This document shows positions 25,190-56,500 of a stretch of DNA of 64,000 nt, in pieces. Position numbers and translations under genes: made by a program. The stretch is from Chromobacterium sp. ATCC 53434. Its GTDB lineage: Bacteria > Pseudomonadota > Gammaproteobacteria > Burkholderiales > Chromobacteriaceae. Below the pieces are notes generated by a model. That model saw nothing but the letters and a program-made list of their open reading frames with translations. It ran no database searches and was not told the origin of the DNA. The stretch is from assembly GCF_002848345.1 (NCBI RefSeq), contig NZ_CP025429.1, positions 3,100,001-3,164,000 of the forward strand, read 5' to 3'. Positions within the stretch are counted from its first letter, which is position 1. Each line of letters starts with the position of its first letter.

Positions 25190-26559
25190 CAGGCCAGCTT
25201 GTCCAACAGCTTCTGGTGGATGCCGCCGAAGCCGCCGTTGCTCATCACCAGCACGTGGTCGCCGGGCCTGGCCTCGGCGGCGACGGCGCTCACCAGCGCG
25301 TCGAAATCGGAGAAGGTCCGCGCCTTGTCGCCGATAGGCTCCAGCGCCTCGGCCGGATTCCAGCCCAGGCCGGCCGCCGAGCAGAACACCTTGTCGGCCA
25401 GGGCCAGCGAAGTCGGCAGCGCCGCCTTCATCGTGCCCAGCTTCATCGTGTTGGAGCGCGGCTCCAGCACCGCCAGGATGCGCTGCGCCCCGACCTTGCG
25501 GCGCAAGCCTTCCAGCGTGGTGGCGATCGCCGTCGGATGATGGGCGAAATCGTCGTAGACGGTCACGCCGTTCGCCACGCCCTTCAGCTCCATCCGCCGC
25601 TTGACGTTGGCGAAACGGGACAAGGCGGCTATCGCGTCCCCGACCGCCACGCCGGCGTGGCGGGCGGCGGCTATCGCGGCCAGCGCGTTCAGCCGGTTGT
25701 GCTCGCCCAGCAGCGTCCAGCGCACCGTGCCCTGCATGGCGCCGTCCAGCAGCACGTCGAAGCCGCCGTCGTCGTGCAGCGCGCCCAGCTGCCAGCCGGC
25801 GTCGGCGCCGAAGCGCTCCACCGGCGTCCAGCAGCCGCGCTCCAGCACGCGATCCAGATTGGACTCCCGGCCATTGCTGACGATGCGGCCATGGCCGGGA
25901 ATGGTGCGCACCAGATGGTGGAACTGGGTCTCGATCGCCGCCAGGTCGGCGAAGATGTCGGCGTGGTCGAATTCCAGATTGTTCAGCACCGCGGTGCGCG
26001 GGCGGTAATGGACGAATTTGGAGCGCTTGTCGAAGAAGGCGGTGTCGTACTCGTCGGCCTCGATCACGAAGAAGGGACTCTCGCTCGCCGGGTCCAGCGC
26101 CGGCCGGCCCGGCAGACGCGCCGACACCCCGAAGTTTTCCGGAATGCCGCCGATCAGGAAGCCCGGCGCCAGACCGGCGTCCTCCAGTATCCAGGCCAGC
26201 ATCGAGCTGGTGGTGGTCTTGCCGTGCGTGCCGGCCACCGCCAGCACCCATTTGTCCCGCAGCACGTTCTCCGCCAGCCATTGCGGACCGGAGATATAGG
26301 GCAGGCCGCGGTTGAGGATTTCCTCCATCAGCGGCTTGCCGCGCGTCACGACATTGCCGATCACGTACACGTCCGGATTCAGCTCCACCTGTTCCGCGCC
26401 GAAGCCCTGCGTCAGCGCGATGCCCATCGCCTCCAGCTGGGTGCTCATCGGCGGATAGACGTTGGCGTCGCAGCCGGTCACCTGGTGGCCGGCCTGTTTG
26501 GCGATGGCGGCGATGCCGCCCATGAAGGTACCGCAGATACCCAGGATGTGGATGTGCAT
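25189..26559 (-). CDS. mpl: UDP-N-acetylmuramate:L-alanyl-gamma-D-glutamyl-meso-diaminopimelate ligase
   Basis: Murein-tripeptide recycling ligase, cytoplasmic, 456 residues. The N-terminal Rossmann-like domain has HILGICGTFMGGIAAIAK. The ATP-binding loop is VAGTHGKTTTSSMLAWIL, and EADEYDTAFFDKRSKF follows with the catalytic Glu-His region of Mur ligases. The C-terminal domain includes VYDDFAHHPTAIATTLEGLR. Length agrees with E. coli Mpl (457), so the protein is complete. However, the last base of its TGA stop (25189) belongs to the right repeat of the adjacent miniature element, so the 3' end was probably replaced or just spared by the insertion. Confidence 0.95.
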   Translation of the reverse strand: MHIHILGICGTFMGGIAAIAKQAGHQVTGCDANVYPPMSTQLEAMGIALTQGFGAEQVELNPDVYVIGNVVTRGKPLMEEILNRGLPYISGPQWLAENVLRDKWVLAVAGTHGKTTTSSMLAWILEDAGLAPGFLIGGIPENFGVSARLPGRPALDPASESPFFVIEADEYDTAFFDKRSKFVHYRPRTAVLNNLEFDHADIFADLAAIETQFHHLVRTIPGHGRIVSNGRESNLDRVLERGCWTPVERFGADAGWQLGALHDDGGFDVLLDGAMQGTVRWTLLGEHNRLNALAAIAAARHAGVAVGDAIAALSRFANVKRRMELKGVANGVTVYDDFAHHPTAIATTLEGLRRKVGAQRILAVLEPRSNTMKLGTMKAALPTSLALADKVFCSAAGLGWNPAEALEPIGDKARTFSDFDALVSAVAAEARPGDHVLVMSNGGFGGIHQKLLDKLA

Positions 26560-27413
26560 AGGTCAGTTCAGCATCGAGAAAACGGCAAACCACAAGGATA
26601 CCTGAAACCGATCCGTCTCACGAAACCCGGCGGCCAATGTCCGACGCGGCCAACCGGAAGTCATAAAGGCAAAAACAAGCCTGGACATGACAATGTCAAT
26701 AAGTTTACATTTATCATAAATTAAATCCACTGCCCGGCATTATCCGGCCAGGCCAAAAGTTAAAACCGCCGGGAACTGATTCCGTCGTGGCACTGCCATG
26801 TTGAATTCACATACCGCCTGTTTATTTTGTTCGTTGTAAAAATATACTAATCAGAAAAATCCACCTTTGCCCGCAGTCCATCGGCGAAACATCGAATTAG
26901 CCAATAACGGCGGCCTCCCGCCCCCTCTCCGCCCGTCCCCGTTTAGAGCATTTCTACCACACACACACTGTCCAAAAGCATGGTCAATTCGACTTGAAAA
27001 TTTTGTTTTTCAGTCATCCACCCCCCATTTTCATTCAATAAACGCCGATTGCAAGACGCCAGGAAAATCTGCATATCTCCTTTTTTATCAATGATATGTA
27101 TGTCCACTTCAGGACATTCACGCCTCGCCTTGCAACGCAAACATCATAAAAATACCAAAACATAGATGTCATACAAGCTTGTTTTAGCATGCTGTATTGT
27201 TTCTACGTTATCGCTGAGACATTCATGCCAAAACAAGAGAATAGAACAAAGACATTTTTATTACGGGCTGTATTAGCGATAACTGAAATAATAAAAACCA
27301 GCAATAAAGTTCACCTTCAAACTATTTGAATGAAAAAAATATTACAAAAAACAAACAAACCATACCTCTGACTATGCCGCTAGAAATTCGGCCCAAATAA
27401 TGGCGCAACTCCT
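26560..27413. promoter_or_regulatory. AT-rich control region upstream of the megasynthase operon
   Basis: About 850 bases without a convincing gene, visibly richer in A and T than anything else in the window. Short open frames here lack family features. Notable signals are a perfect 9-bp inverted repeat GTTATCGCT (27207-27215) / AGCGATAAC (27275-27283), a direct repeat GCTGTATT (27191 and 27268), and the palindrome TTCAAA-CTA-TTTGAA (27316-27330). Two tiny frames, 27374-27400 and 27400-27417, abut the first megasynthase start. The mpl promoter must also lie near 26570-26720. No promoter stands out enough to call. Confidence 0.5.
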
Positions 27414-46392
<18,979 letters not shown>

Positions 46393-46396
<4 letters not shown>

Positions 46397-49300
46397 GCGC
46401 CGAAGCCATACGCCTGCTGGCCGAACTGAACAGCCTGGGCATCAGCGTCTGGGCGGAACAAGGCCAATTGCGCTTTCGCGCCCCGAAGGGACGGCTGACC
46501 GAGCCGCTGAAGGCCGAACTGGCGGCGCGCCGCGAAACCTTGCTGGCGCTGCTGGACAAGGACGCGGCGGCGGAATCCGCCATCGTCCGGCGCGACATGC
46601 CCGCCGGCCAGCCGGTGCCGCTGTCGCCGCAACAGCACGCGATCTGGATGGCCGAGCAGAACGGCGGCGGACACGCCTTCCTGATCCCCGGCGCCCTCAG
46701 CCTGAACGGTCCGCTGGACGCCGGCGCGCTGCGCGCCGCGCTGCAGGCGCTGGTGAACCGCCACGAGGCGCTGCGTTGCGCCATCCGGCTGGTAAACGAC
46801 GTCCCGATGCAGCTGGCGCTGCCGGCGGTGAGCTTCGAGCTGCCGCTGACCGATCTGTCGGCGCAGGACGAGGCCGAGCGCGAAGCCAGCGTCGCCGCGC
46901 AGCTGGCCGCCGAAGCCGAGCAGGCCTTCGATCTGTCCGCCCCGCCGCTGCTGCGCGCCAGGCTGCTGCGCCTGGCGCCCGAGCGCCATGTGCTGATCCT
47001 GACGCCGCACCACATCATGTCCGACGGCTGGAGCATAGACATCATGGTGCGCGAGTTGAGCCGGCTGTATCGTCCGGGCGCGGACGCCGCGCCCGAGGCG
47101 CTGGGCCCCGCCCCGCTCGGCTATCCCGACTTCGCTCTGTGGCAGGACACGCGCCGCAGCCAGGGCGGCGACCGCGCCGATCTGGACTACTGGCGCCGCG
47201 CGCTGGCTAATCTGCCGGCGCCGCTCGAGCTGCCCAGCGACCGCGCGCCGGCGCCGGACATCGATTTCGCCGGCGCCGAACTGCACGCCGAGCTGGACGC
47301 CGCCACCGCCGGCGGCCTGCGCCGGCTGGCCAGGCAGGCCGGCACCACGCTGTTCAGCGCGCTGACCGCCGCCTTCGCCGCGCTGCTGCACCGCTACACC
47401 GGCGAGACCGATCTGACGCTGGGCACCGCCATCGCCGGCCGCGGCCGCGCCGAGCTGCAGGACGTGATCGGCCTGTTCGCCGGCCGCCTGCCGCTGCGGC
47501 TGGACCTGGACGGCAATCCCTCGTTCGCGCAGCTGTTGCGCCGCGTGGCCGACACCGCGGCCGAGGCCTTCTCCCACGCCGAGGTGCCGGCCGAGCGCAT
47601 CCTGGCCGAGGCCGTGGCGCCCGACGCCCGTCCGGCGCTGTTCCAGGTGATGATCGCGCTGCAGAACGCCGTGCAAAACCGGCTGGACTTCGCCGGCCTG
47701 GAAGTCCAGCCGCTGCCTATCGCCGGCCATACCGCCAAGTTCGAGCTGTTCCTGGCGGTGGACGAGGCGGACGACCGCCTGGCGCTGGCGCTGGAATACA
47801 GCACCGCCCGCTTCGACGAGCCGGCCATGCGGCGGCTGCTCGACCATCTGCTGCGCCTGACCGCCGCCGCGGTGGCGTCGCCTGAGCGGCCGCTGTCCGA
47901 ACTGACGATGCTGGACGCCGACGAGCGCCGGGCGCTGCTGGCCCCCCGGCACAGTCCGAAAACCTGGGACGGCGCCGGCGATCTCTGGCGGCGCTTCCTG
48001 CAGGCGGCCGACGCCCATCCCGAGCGCCCCGCGCTGATCTTGCCCGCGCAATGGCAGCATGCCGGACCCGACGCCGAGCTGAGCTACGGCGAGCTGCGCG
48101 ACCGGGCCCATGCGCTGGCCTGCCGCCTGCTCCGCTCCGGCCTCCGCTCCGGCGAGATCGTCGCGCTGGCCGGGGACCGTTCCGGCGGCTTCATCGTCGG
48201 CATGCTGGCCATCCTGGCCGCCGGCGGCGGCTATATGCCGCTGGCGCCCGACCTGCCGCCGTCCCGCGTGGCGGAAATGCTGGAAGACTCCGGCGCCGCC
48301 CGCCTGGTGTTCAGCGACGACGCCGGCGCGGCGCTGGCCGGCCATTTCGCCGAAGCCTTCGACGCCCGCGCCGCCGCGCCCGGCGACGACGCGGCCGAGC
48401 TGCCGGCTATCGACGCCGCCTCGCCCGCCTACGTGATGTTCACCTCCGGCTCCACCGGCCGGCCGAAGGGCGTGGTGGTCACCCACGGCAACGCGCTGCA
48501 CTTCGTCGCCAATATGCCGACCTCCCCAGGCAGCGGCCGCGAGGTCTTCATGCAGTTCGCGCCGTCCGGTTTCGACGCCTCGGTGATCGAGATCTGGAGC
48601 GCGCTGCTGACCGGCGCCCGGCTGGTGATCGCCCCGCCCGGCCTGCCCAGCCTGGACGCGCTGGCCGATCTGATGGAAAGCCGGCGCGTCAACGTCGGCT
48701 GGCTGACCGCCGGCCTGTTCCACCAGATGTGCGAAGCGCACCCGGCGATGCTGTCGCGGCTGGACCATCTGCTCAGCGGCGGCGACCGGCTGTCGGTGTC
48801 CGCGGCGCGCGCGGTGCTGGCGCAAGGCGGCCCGGTGCGGGTGTACAACGCCTACGGCCCGACCGAAACCACGGTCTTCGCCACCCTGCACCGCATCCTG
48901 CCGGCCGATGTCGGTCCCGACGCCCGCTCAGTGCCGCTGGGCAGCGCCCACGGCGATGCCCGGCTCTACATCCTGGACAGCCGGGGCGAGCCGGTGCCGG
49001 CCGGCGCCGTCGGCGAGCTGTACATCGGCGGAGCCGGCGTCTCCGCCGGCTACATCAAGCGCCCGGACCTGAGCGCCGAGCGCTTCCTGCCCGATCCGTT
49101 CAACGACGCGCCCGACGCCCGCATGTACCGCAGCGGCGACCTGACCCGCCTGCGCGCCGACGGCCTGCTGGAATTCGTCGGCCGAGCCGACCGCCAGGTG
49201 AAGATCCGCGGCTTCCGCATCGAGCCGGCCGAAATCGAAACGCATCTGCAGGAGCATCCGGCCGTCTCGCAGGCCGCGGTGGAGCCGCAGAAACAAGGCG

Positions 49301-52300
49301 GCATCCAGCGCCTGGTGGCCTATGTGGTGGCGACCGCGCCGCTGAGCCTGGACGACGTCCGCGACTTCCTGGCCGCGCGCCTGCCGGAGCACATGATCCC
49401 CGGCGCGCTGGTGACGCTGGACGCGCTGCCGCTGACCCGCAACGGCAAGCTGGACCGCCGCGCGCTGCCCGCGCCCGCCGCCGAAAGCTCGGGCGGCCGG
49501 GACCAGCAGCCAGCCAGCGCCGAGGAGCGCCTGCTGGCCGCGATCTGGCGCGACGTGCTGCAAGCGGAACGGGTCGGCCTCGACGACAACTTCTACGAAC
49601 TGGGCGGCGACTCCATCATGGCGATGCAGGTGGCGATGCGGCTGACCCGCCAGGACTGGGAGCTGCGGCCGCAGGACATGCTGCGCCACCCGACCTTGCG
49701 CGCGCAAAGCCGCCTGCTTCGCCGCAAGGCCAAGGCCCTGGCCCGGCGCGAATTCTCGCAGCCGCTGCCGCTGACGCCGATCCAGGACTGGTTCTTCCAA
49801 CTGCCGCTGGCCAAGCGCGACCACTGGAACCAGGCGCTGCGGCTGGCGCTGGAGCCCGCCGCGGCCGAACGGCTGGAGGCGGCGCTGACCGCGCTGGAAC
49901 AGACTCACGACGCGCTGCGCCTGCGCTTCAGCCAGGACGGCGGCGTCTGGCGCCAGTTGCCCGCCGCCGAGGCCGGCCCGCGGCTGCGCCGCGAGCGGGT
50001 GGCCGACGAGGAACAGGCCGGCCGGCTGATCGCCGACGCCCAGCGCAGCCTGGACATCGAGCACGGCCCGGTGTGGACCGCGCTGCTGCTGGAAGGGCTG
50101 GGCGACTGGCCGCAACTGGTGCTGATCGCCCATCACCTGGTGGTGGACGGCGTCTCCTGGCGCATTCTGCTGGAAGACCTGGCGCTGGCGCTGCAAGGCC
50201 GCGAGCTGACGCCGCCGGCGCTGGGCCTGTGCGACTGGGCCGCCCATCTGGCGGAACAGCCGGCGGCCGAGCCGGCCGCCGTCGAAGCCGCGCCGGCCCT
50301 GCCGCCGCTGGACCATCCGCAAGGCGGCAATCTGGAATCGCAAACCGCCGTTTCCAGCCTGCTGCTGCCGCCCGACGTCGCCGCCCTGCTGCTGGGACCG
50401 GCCAATACGCCGTACCGCACCGAGCCGACCGAGCTGCTGCTGGCCGCCATCATGCTGGGACTGCGCGACGCCTTCGGCCGCGAAGCGCTGACGGTGGCGC
50501 TGGAGCGGCACGGCCGCGAAGCGGACGGCATCGACCTGTCCGGCACCGTCGGCTGGTTCACCGCCATCGCCGCGGTGCGGCTGGACCTCTCGGCGGCGCA
50601 GACGCCGGGCCAGGCCCTGCTGGCGATCAAGCAGAGCGTGCGCACCGCGCCGCGCCGGATGCGCAACGGCGACGGCCGCTCGCCGGCGGTGGCGTTCAAC
50701 TATCTGGGACGCTTCGACAACACCCTGCCGCCGGGCGGCCCGTTCCGCGCGCTGGACGCCGACAGCGGCGTCTGCACCGACCCCGCCGGCACGCGCCCCT
50801 ACGCGGTGGAAATCGTCGCCAGCGTGGACGCCGACGGCCTGCGCGTGGACTTCCGCCACAGCGCGGAACAGCTTGAGTCCGCCACCGCCGCCGCCTGGAT
50901 GGACGCCACCCGCGCCAATCTGCTGGCGATGGCCGCGCTGGCCGGCGCCGACGCCGCCGGCGGCCGCGCGCCCTGCGACTTCCCGCTGTCCGGCATAGAC
51001 AGCCAGCGCGAGCTGGACGATTTGCTGGCGGAACACGCGCTGGCGGCGCAGGCGCTGGACGATCTGCTGCCGGTCAGCGCCCAGCAGCGCGGCATGCTGC
51101 TGGAAAGCCTGGCCCACCCGGGCCGCGGCATGCACGTGGAACAATTCGTCGCCACCTTCGCCGGTCCGCTGGAGCCGGCGGCGCTGGAGGCGGCCTGGAG
51201 CGGCCTGATCTCCCGCCACGAAACGCTGCGCAGCGGCTTCATCTGGCGCCACGACGGCGAGCCGCTGTGCGTGGTGCACCGCCAGGCCGCCGCCGACTGG
51301 CGGCATCTGGACTGGCGCGCCGACGACGACGCCGGCGATGAAGGCCGGATCGGCGACTGGCTGGCGGTCGACGCCGCCGCCGGTTTCGCCGGCAGCGCCG
51401 CGCCGCTGCGTTTCGCCACCATGCGTCTGGATGACGAACGCTGGCTGTTCGTCTGGACCTATCACCATGCGCTGCTGGACGGCTGGAGCGTGGCGCGCCT
51501 GCTGGCCGAGGTGCTGGAACCGGCGAGCGGCAAGGCCGCCCCAGCCAGCGCGCGCGACCACGCCCGCTGGCTGGCCGGCCGCGACCGCGAAGCCGCGGCG
51601 GCCTTCTGGCGCCGCTACCTGGCCGACGCCGCCACACCCAGCCTGCCGGGCCGCCGCGACCCGGAACTGACGCCCGGCCAAGGCTATGCCGACCTGCGCC
51701 AGACCCTGGACGCGGCCCGCGCCGAAAAGCTGGAAACCCTGGCGCGCCGCCATCGCATCACGCCGGCCATGCTGGCCCAGGGCGCCTGGGCGCTGACGCT
51801 GGCCTGGGCCTCCGGCCAGGACGATGTGGTGTTCGCCTCCACCGTGTCCGGCCGCCCCACCGAAATAGAGGGCAGCGAGGCCTGGGTGGGCCTGTTCATC
51901 AACAGCCTGCCGCTGCGGCTGGCGGTGCCGGCGGCCGGCGACGCCTGGCGCTGGCTGGAGCAACTGGGCGAAAACGGCGCCGAGCGCTCGCAATACGAAT
52001 GGTGCGCCGGCGGCGACATCCACGCCTGGTCCGGCCTGCCGCTGGGCCGCAGCCTGAGCGACACCCTGATCATTTTCGAGAACTACCCCAACACCCCGCA
52101 GCAGCCGGTTTCCGGTGACGCCGCGCGCCTGGTGTCGGTGGCGGGCCGCGGCGCCCGCACCCACTTCCCGGTCACCCTGCTGATCATGCCGGGCGACGGC
52201 TGGCGCTGCGAATTCGTCTGCGACCAGCAATACATCCCGGCCGAGGAGGCGGCGCGCCTGCTGGACGCCTTCATCCGCCTGCTGGACGTCCTGGCCGACG

Positions 52301-53463
52301 AGGACGCCGCGCTGGACGGCGTCCGCGCCGCCCTGCCGCAGCAGCCGCCGCGGCTGTGCCGCCAGCCGGAACGCGTGGTCCAGCCGCCGCGCACCGCGCT
52401 GGAGCTGGAGATCGCCAGGCTGTGGGAAGACCTGTTCGCGCTCAGCCCGATAGGCGTGGACGACAACTTCTTCCTGCTGGGCGGCCACTCGCTGCTGGCG
52501 CTGGACCTGATGGCGCGGCTGCGCGCCCGCTTCGGCCGCCGCGTGCCGTTCACCGCCTTCCTGTCCGAGCCGACCGTGGCCGGCCTGGCCCGGCTGCTGG
52601 CCGGCGACGAGCTGCAGGGCGGCGTCAGCCTGCTGCCGCTGGCCGCCCAGGGCCGGCCGCTGTTCCTGATGCCGGGCGCCAGCGGCAATCCGCTGGCCTA
52701 TCTGGAACTGGCGCAGGCGCTGGAGGGACGCTACGCGCTGGTGGGCGCCCAGCCGGACATGGCGGACCGCGGCGAGGAGCTGACGATAGAAGCCGTGGCC
52801 ACCGACCTGGCGCAGGCGATCGCGCGCCACCAGCCGCAAGGCCCGGTGCTGCTGGCCGGCCACTCCTTCGGCTCCGCCGTCGCCTTCGAAACCGCGCGCC
52901 TGCTGGCCCGCCAGGGACGGACCGTCGGCGCGCTGGTGCTGATCGACACCCCGGTGCCGGACGGCGGCGCCGAGTTCGCCGGCTTCGACGAAATCGACTG
53001 GATCGTCTCCATCGCCGACGCCGCCGGCAGCTATTTCGGCCAGCCGATAGACCTGGCGCCGGAAGCGCTGTCGCCGCTGCCGTCCGATGCCCGCCGCGAG
53101 CTGATGCTGGAGCGTTTCAAGGCGGCCGGCGCCTTGCCGGCCGGCGCGTCGCGGCAGGTGATAGACGACTTGCTGGCGACTTACCAGAACAGCATCGCGG
53201 CGTTTTCCGCCTACCGTCCGACCTATTGGGACGGCGCGCTCAGCGTGATCCGCAGCGCGCAGGACCATGGCATCGACGACCCGACGCTGGGCTGGGGCGG
53301 GCTATGCCGCGAGATCGGGATGACGGCGGCGGCGCCGGGCGATCACATCTCGATGGTGGCCGCCGCCCATGCGGCGGAACTGGCCAAGCGGATCATCCTG
53401 TGTGTAGACAGCGCGCTGACGGCGGGACAGGCGCGAGACAAGGAGGCGGCGGCGACAGCGTGA
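46393..53463 (+). CDS. NRPS: docking domain-C-A-T-E-C-T-TE
   Basis: 2356 residues. Residues 1-58 are a TubC-type N-terminal docking domain (LLAELNSLGISVWAEQGQLR). C1 (70-480, HHIMSDG at 206), A (500-1030), T (Ser1074 in GGDSI, the form usual before epimerases), E (1110-1550, PLTPIQDWFF, HHLVVDGVSW at 1247, VGWFT, FNYLGRFD), C2 (1570-1985, HHALLDG at 1691), T (Ser2033 in GGHS), TE (2080-2340, GHSFGS Ser2158). A specificity residues D-I/A type: D-A-I-W-L-G-A-V-F, resembling codes for branched aliphatic residues, so a D-configured Val/Ile-like residue is expected. The last module has C, T and TE but no A domain. The T must be charged in trans, or the C must use an amine that is not tethered there. 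This is the end of the coupled NRPS/PKS trio. Confidence 0.93.
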
Positions 53464-53520
53464 GCGCCCGATCCAGGCAGCACCCAGACCAAAAACTAAC
53501 TTCCCAATTGCACAAGAAAG

Positions 53521-56500
53521 ATGGACATGTCAAGCAATCCTCCGCTCCGCAACCACGCCGCCGCCCCGATAGCGGTAATAGGCCTGGCCGCACTGATGCC
53601 CAAGTCCAACAGTCTGAGCGACTACTGGACCAACATCCTCAACGAAACCGACTGCCTGGAACGGGTTCCGTCGAGCCGCTGGCCGCTGGCTGAATACTTC
53701 GACGCCGACCCCGCCGCGCCGGACCGCACCTACTCGGACCGCGGCGGCTTCGTGCCCGATCTGGCGTTCGACCCGCTGCTGTTCGGTCTGCCGCCCAAGA
53801 CCCTCAGCTCCACCGACGCCTCCCAACTGTACGCGCTGGCGGTGGGCCGGCAGGCCTTGCTTGACGCCGGTTACAATCCAGACCCGACCGGCCCCGGCCG
53901 CAAACTGCCCAACAGCCGCTCCGGCATCGTGCTCGGCGTGTCCGGCACCACGATGAAACTGACGCTGGAAATGGCCAAGCGCAGCGAAATCCCCAAATGG
54001 ATAGACACGCTGCGCCAGGCCGGCGTCGACGACGGCCTGATAGACAGCGTGGCGCGCGCGATGCGCAGCCACTACCCCAGCTGGACCGAGGACACCTTCC
54101 CCGGCTTCCTCGCCAACGTCGTCGCCGGCCGCGTCGCCAACCGCTTCGGCCTGGGCGCCGCCAGCCACACCGTCGACGCCGCCTGCGCCAGCTCGCTGGC
54201 CGCGGTCAGGCTGGCCTGCCAGGAGCTGCGCAGCGGCGCCGCCGACATCATGGTCACCGGCGGGGTGGACACCGACAATTCCAACGTCGCCTTCCTCAGC
54301 TTCAGCAAGACCCCGGCCTTGTCCAAGACCGGCAAGGTGCGTTCCTTCGACGCCGGCGCCGACGGCACGATGATTTCCGAAGGCGTCGGCATGCTGGTGC
54401 TGAAGCGGCTGGAAGACGCCGAAGCGGACGGCGACCGCATCTACGGCGTGATCCGCGGCCTGGGCGCGTCCACCGACGCCGCCGGCGGCGCCATCTACGC
54501 GCCGCGCAGCGAAGGCCAGGTGCGCGCGCTGCACGCCGCCTACGCCGACGCCGGCTTCGACCCGCGCACGGTGGGCCTGATCGAAGCCCACGCCACCGGC
54601 ACCGTGGTCGGCGACGCGGTCGAGATCGAATCGCTGGAAGCGGTGCTGGGCGAAGCCCCGGCGCCGATCGCGCTGGGCAGCGTCAAGGCCCAGATCGGCC
54701 ATACCAAGGCGGCGGCCGGCGCGGCCAGCCTGATCAAGATCATGCTGGCGCTGTATCACAAGGTGATTCCGGCCACGCTGAACGTGCAGGCGCCCAACGC
54801 GCGCCTGAAACCGGATGGCGGCCCGTTCTACCTGCCGCGCCGCGCCAAGCCGTGGCTGGCGCCCGCCGACGGCCCGCGCCGCGCCGGCGTCAGCGTCTTC
54901 GGTTTCGGCGGCGCCAACCTGCACGTGGCGGTCGAGGAATACCAGGGCGGCCACCCCGCCCCCAGCCACCACGCGGCCGCGCCCATCCTGCTCCACGCCG
55001 ACACGCCGGCCGAGCTGGCGCAACGCTGCCGCGAGCTGGCCGGCCGCCTGCGGGCCGGCGACCACAGCGCGACGCTGTGGCCGGACGCGCCGCCGCCGGC
55101 CGCCGCCGCCCGCGTCGGCCTGTTGGCCCGCTCGCTGGACGCCGCGCCCGAGCTGCTGGACAGCGCCGCCGACATGCTGGACAAGCGGCCCGAGCAGGAC
55201 GCCTGGTCGCTGCCCGCCGGCGTCCACTACCGTCGCCAGGCGCTGGCCGGCGAGGTGGTCGCGGTGTTCAGCGGCCAGGGCTCGCAGACGGTGGGCATGG
55301 GCGCCCGCCTGCTGATAGACCAGCCGCAGGCCCGCCAGTATTTCGAAGCCTTCGACGACGCCGGCCGCGCGCGCGGTTTCACCCCGGTGTCGCGGCTGAT
55401 CTTCGCGCCCGACACCTTCAGCGCCGAACGCGCCGGCGACCAGCGCACCGCGCTGACCCACACCCTGTACGCGCAAACCGCCATCGGCGCCTACAGCATG
55501 GCCGCCTACTCGGTGCTGCGCGACGCCGGCCTGCAGCCGCGGATGGCCCTGGGCCACAGCTTCGGCGAATTGAGCGCGCTGTGGGCGGCCGGCGTGTTCG
55601 ACGACGCCGGCTACCGCGCCGCGGTGCTCTCGCGCGGCGACGCGCTGACCCCGCCGGCGGGCGCCGACGCCGGCGGCATGATCGCCATCCAGGCATCGGC
55701 CGAACAGCTGCAGGCGCTGGCCGCGCAGCTGCCCGGCCTCCACCTGGCCAACCACAACAGCCCGAAGCAAACCGTCGCCGGCGGCGACGCCGCCGCGCTG
55801 GAGCGCGCCATCGCCGAACTGGCCCGTCACGGCATCCAGGCCACCCGCATCGCGGTGGCCGCCGCCTTCCACACCGGCCACGTCGGCTATGCCGCCGCGC
55901 CGTGGCAGGCGGCGCTGCGCGACATTCCGCTGCGGGCGCCGGCGATGCCGGTGCTGGCCAACCTGAACGCCCAGCCCTACCCGGCGGACAGCGAAGGCAT
56001 CCGCGCCCTGCTGGCGCAGCAGCCGTTCAACGCGGTGCGCTTCCAGCAGCAGATCGAAGCCGCCTACCAGGCCGGCGGACGGATCTTCGTCGAAATCGGC
56101 CCGCGCGCCATCCTCACCCGCATGGTCGACGACATCCTCGGCGACAGGGCTCACATCGCCCTGCCGGTGGCGCACGACCCGGCCGGCGACGACGGCCGGC
56201 AAATCCAGGAAGCGATCCTGCGGCTCGCCGTGCTGGGACAGGCGATGCGCCTGGCCTCGCCGGTCCCGCGCAAACCGGCGGCCAGCCCGCTGTCGATACA
56301 AGTAGGAGCCCATATCATCCGCACCGCCAATCAACCGGCCTGGCCGGTAGTCGACAAAACCGCCGCCCCGGCCGCCCCGCAGCCGGCCGCGGTTTCCGAA
56401 CCCGCGTCCGACAGCGCCCAGTTGCTGGCCCAGGTGCACCAGAACTTCCTGGAACAGCAAGCCGAGCTGGCGCGCATCCTGGCCGAACGCCAGCCCGCGC

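Noticed and set aside
26867..27140. Small overlapping frames on both strands in the AT-rich region.
   Set aside because: No ribosome-binding site, no recognisable domain or signal, and compositions typical of chance frames.
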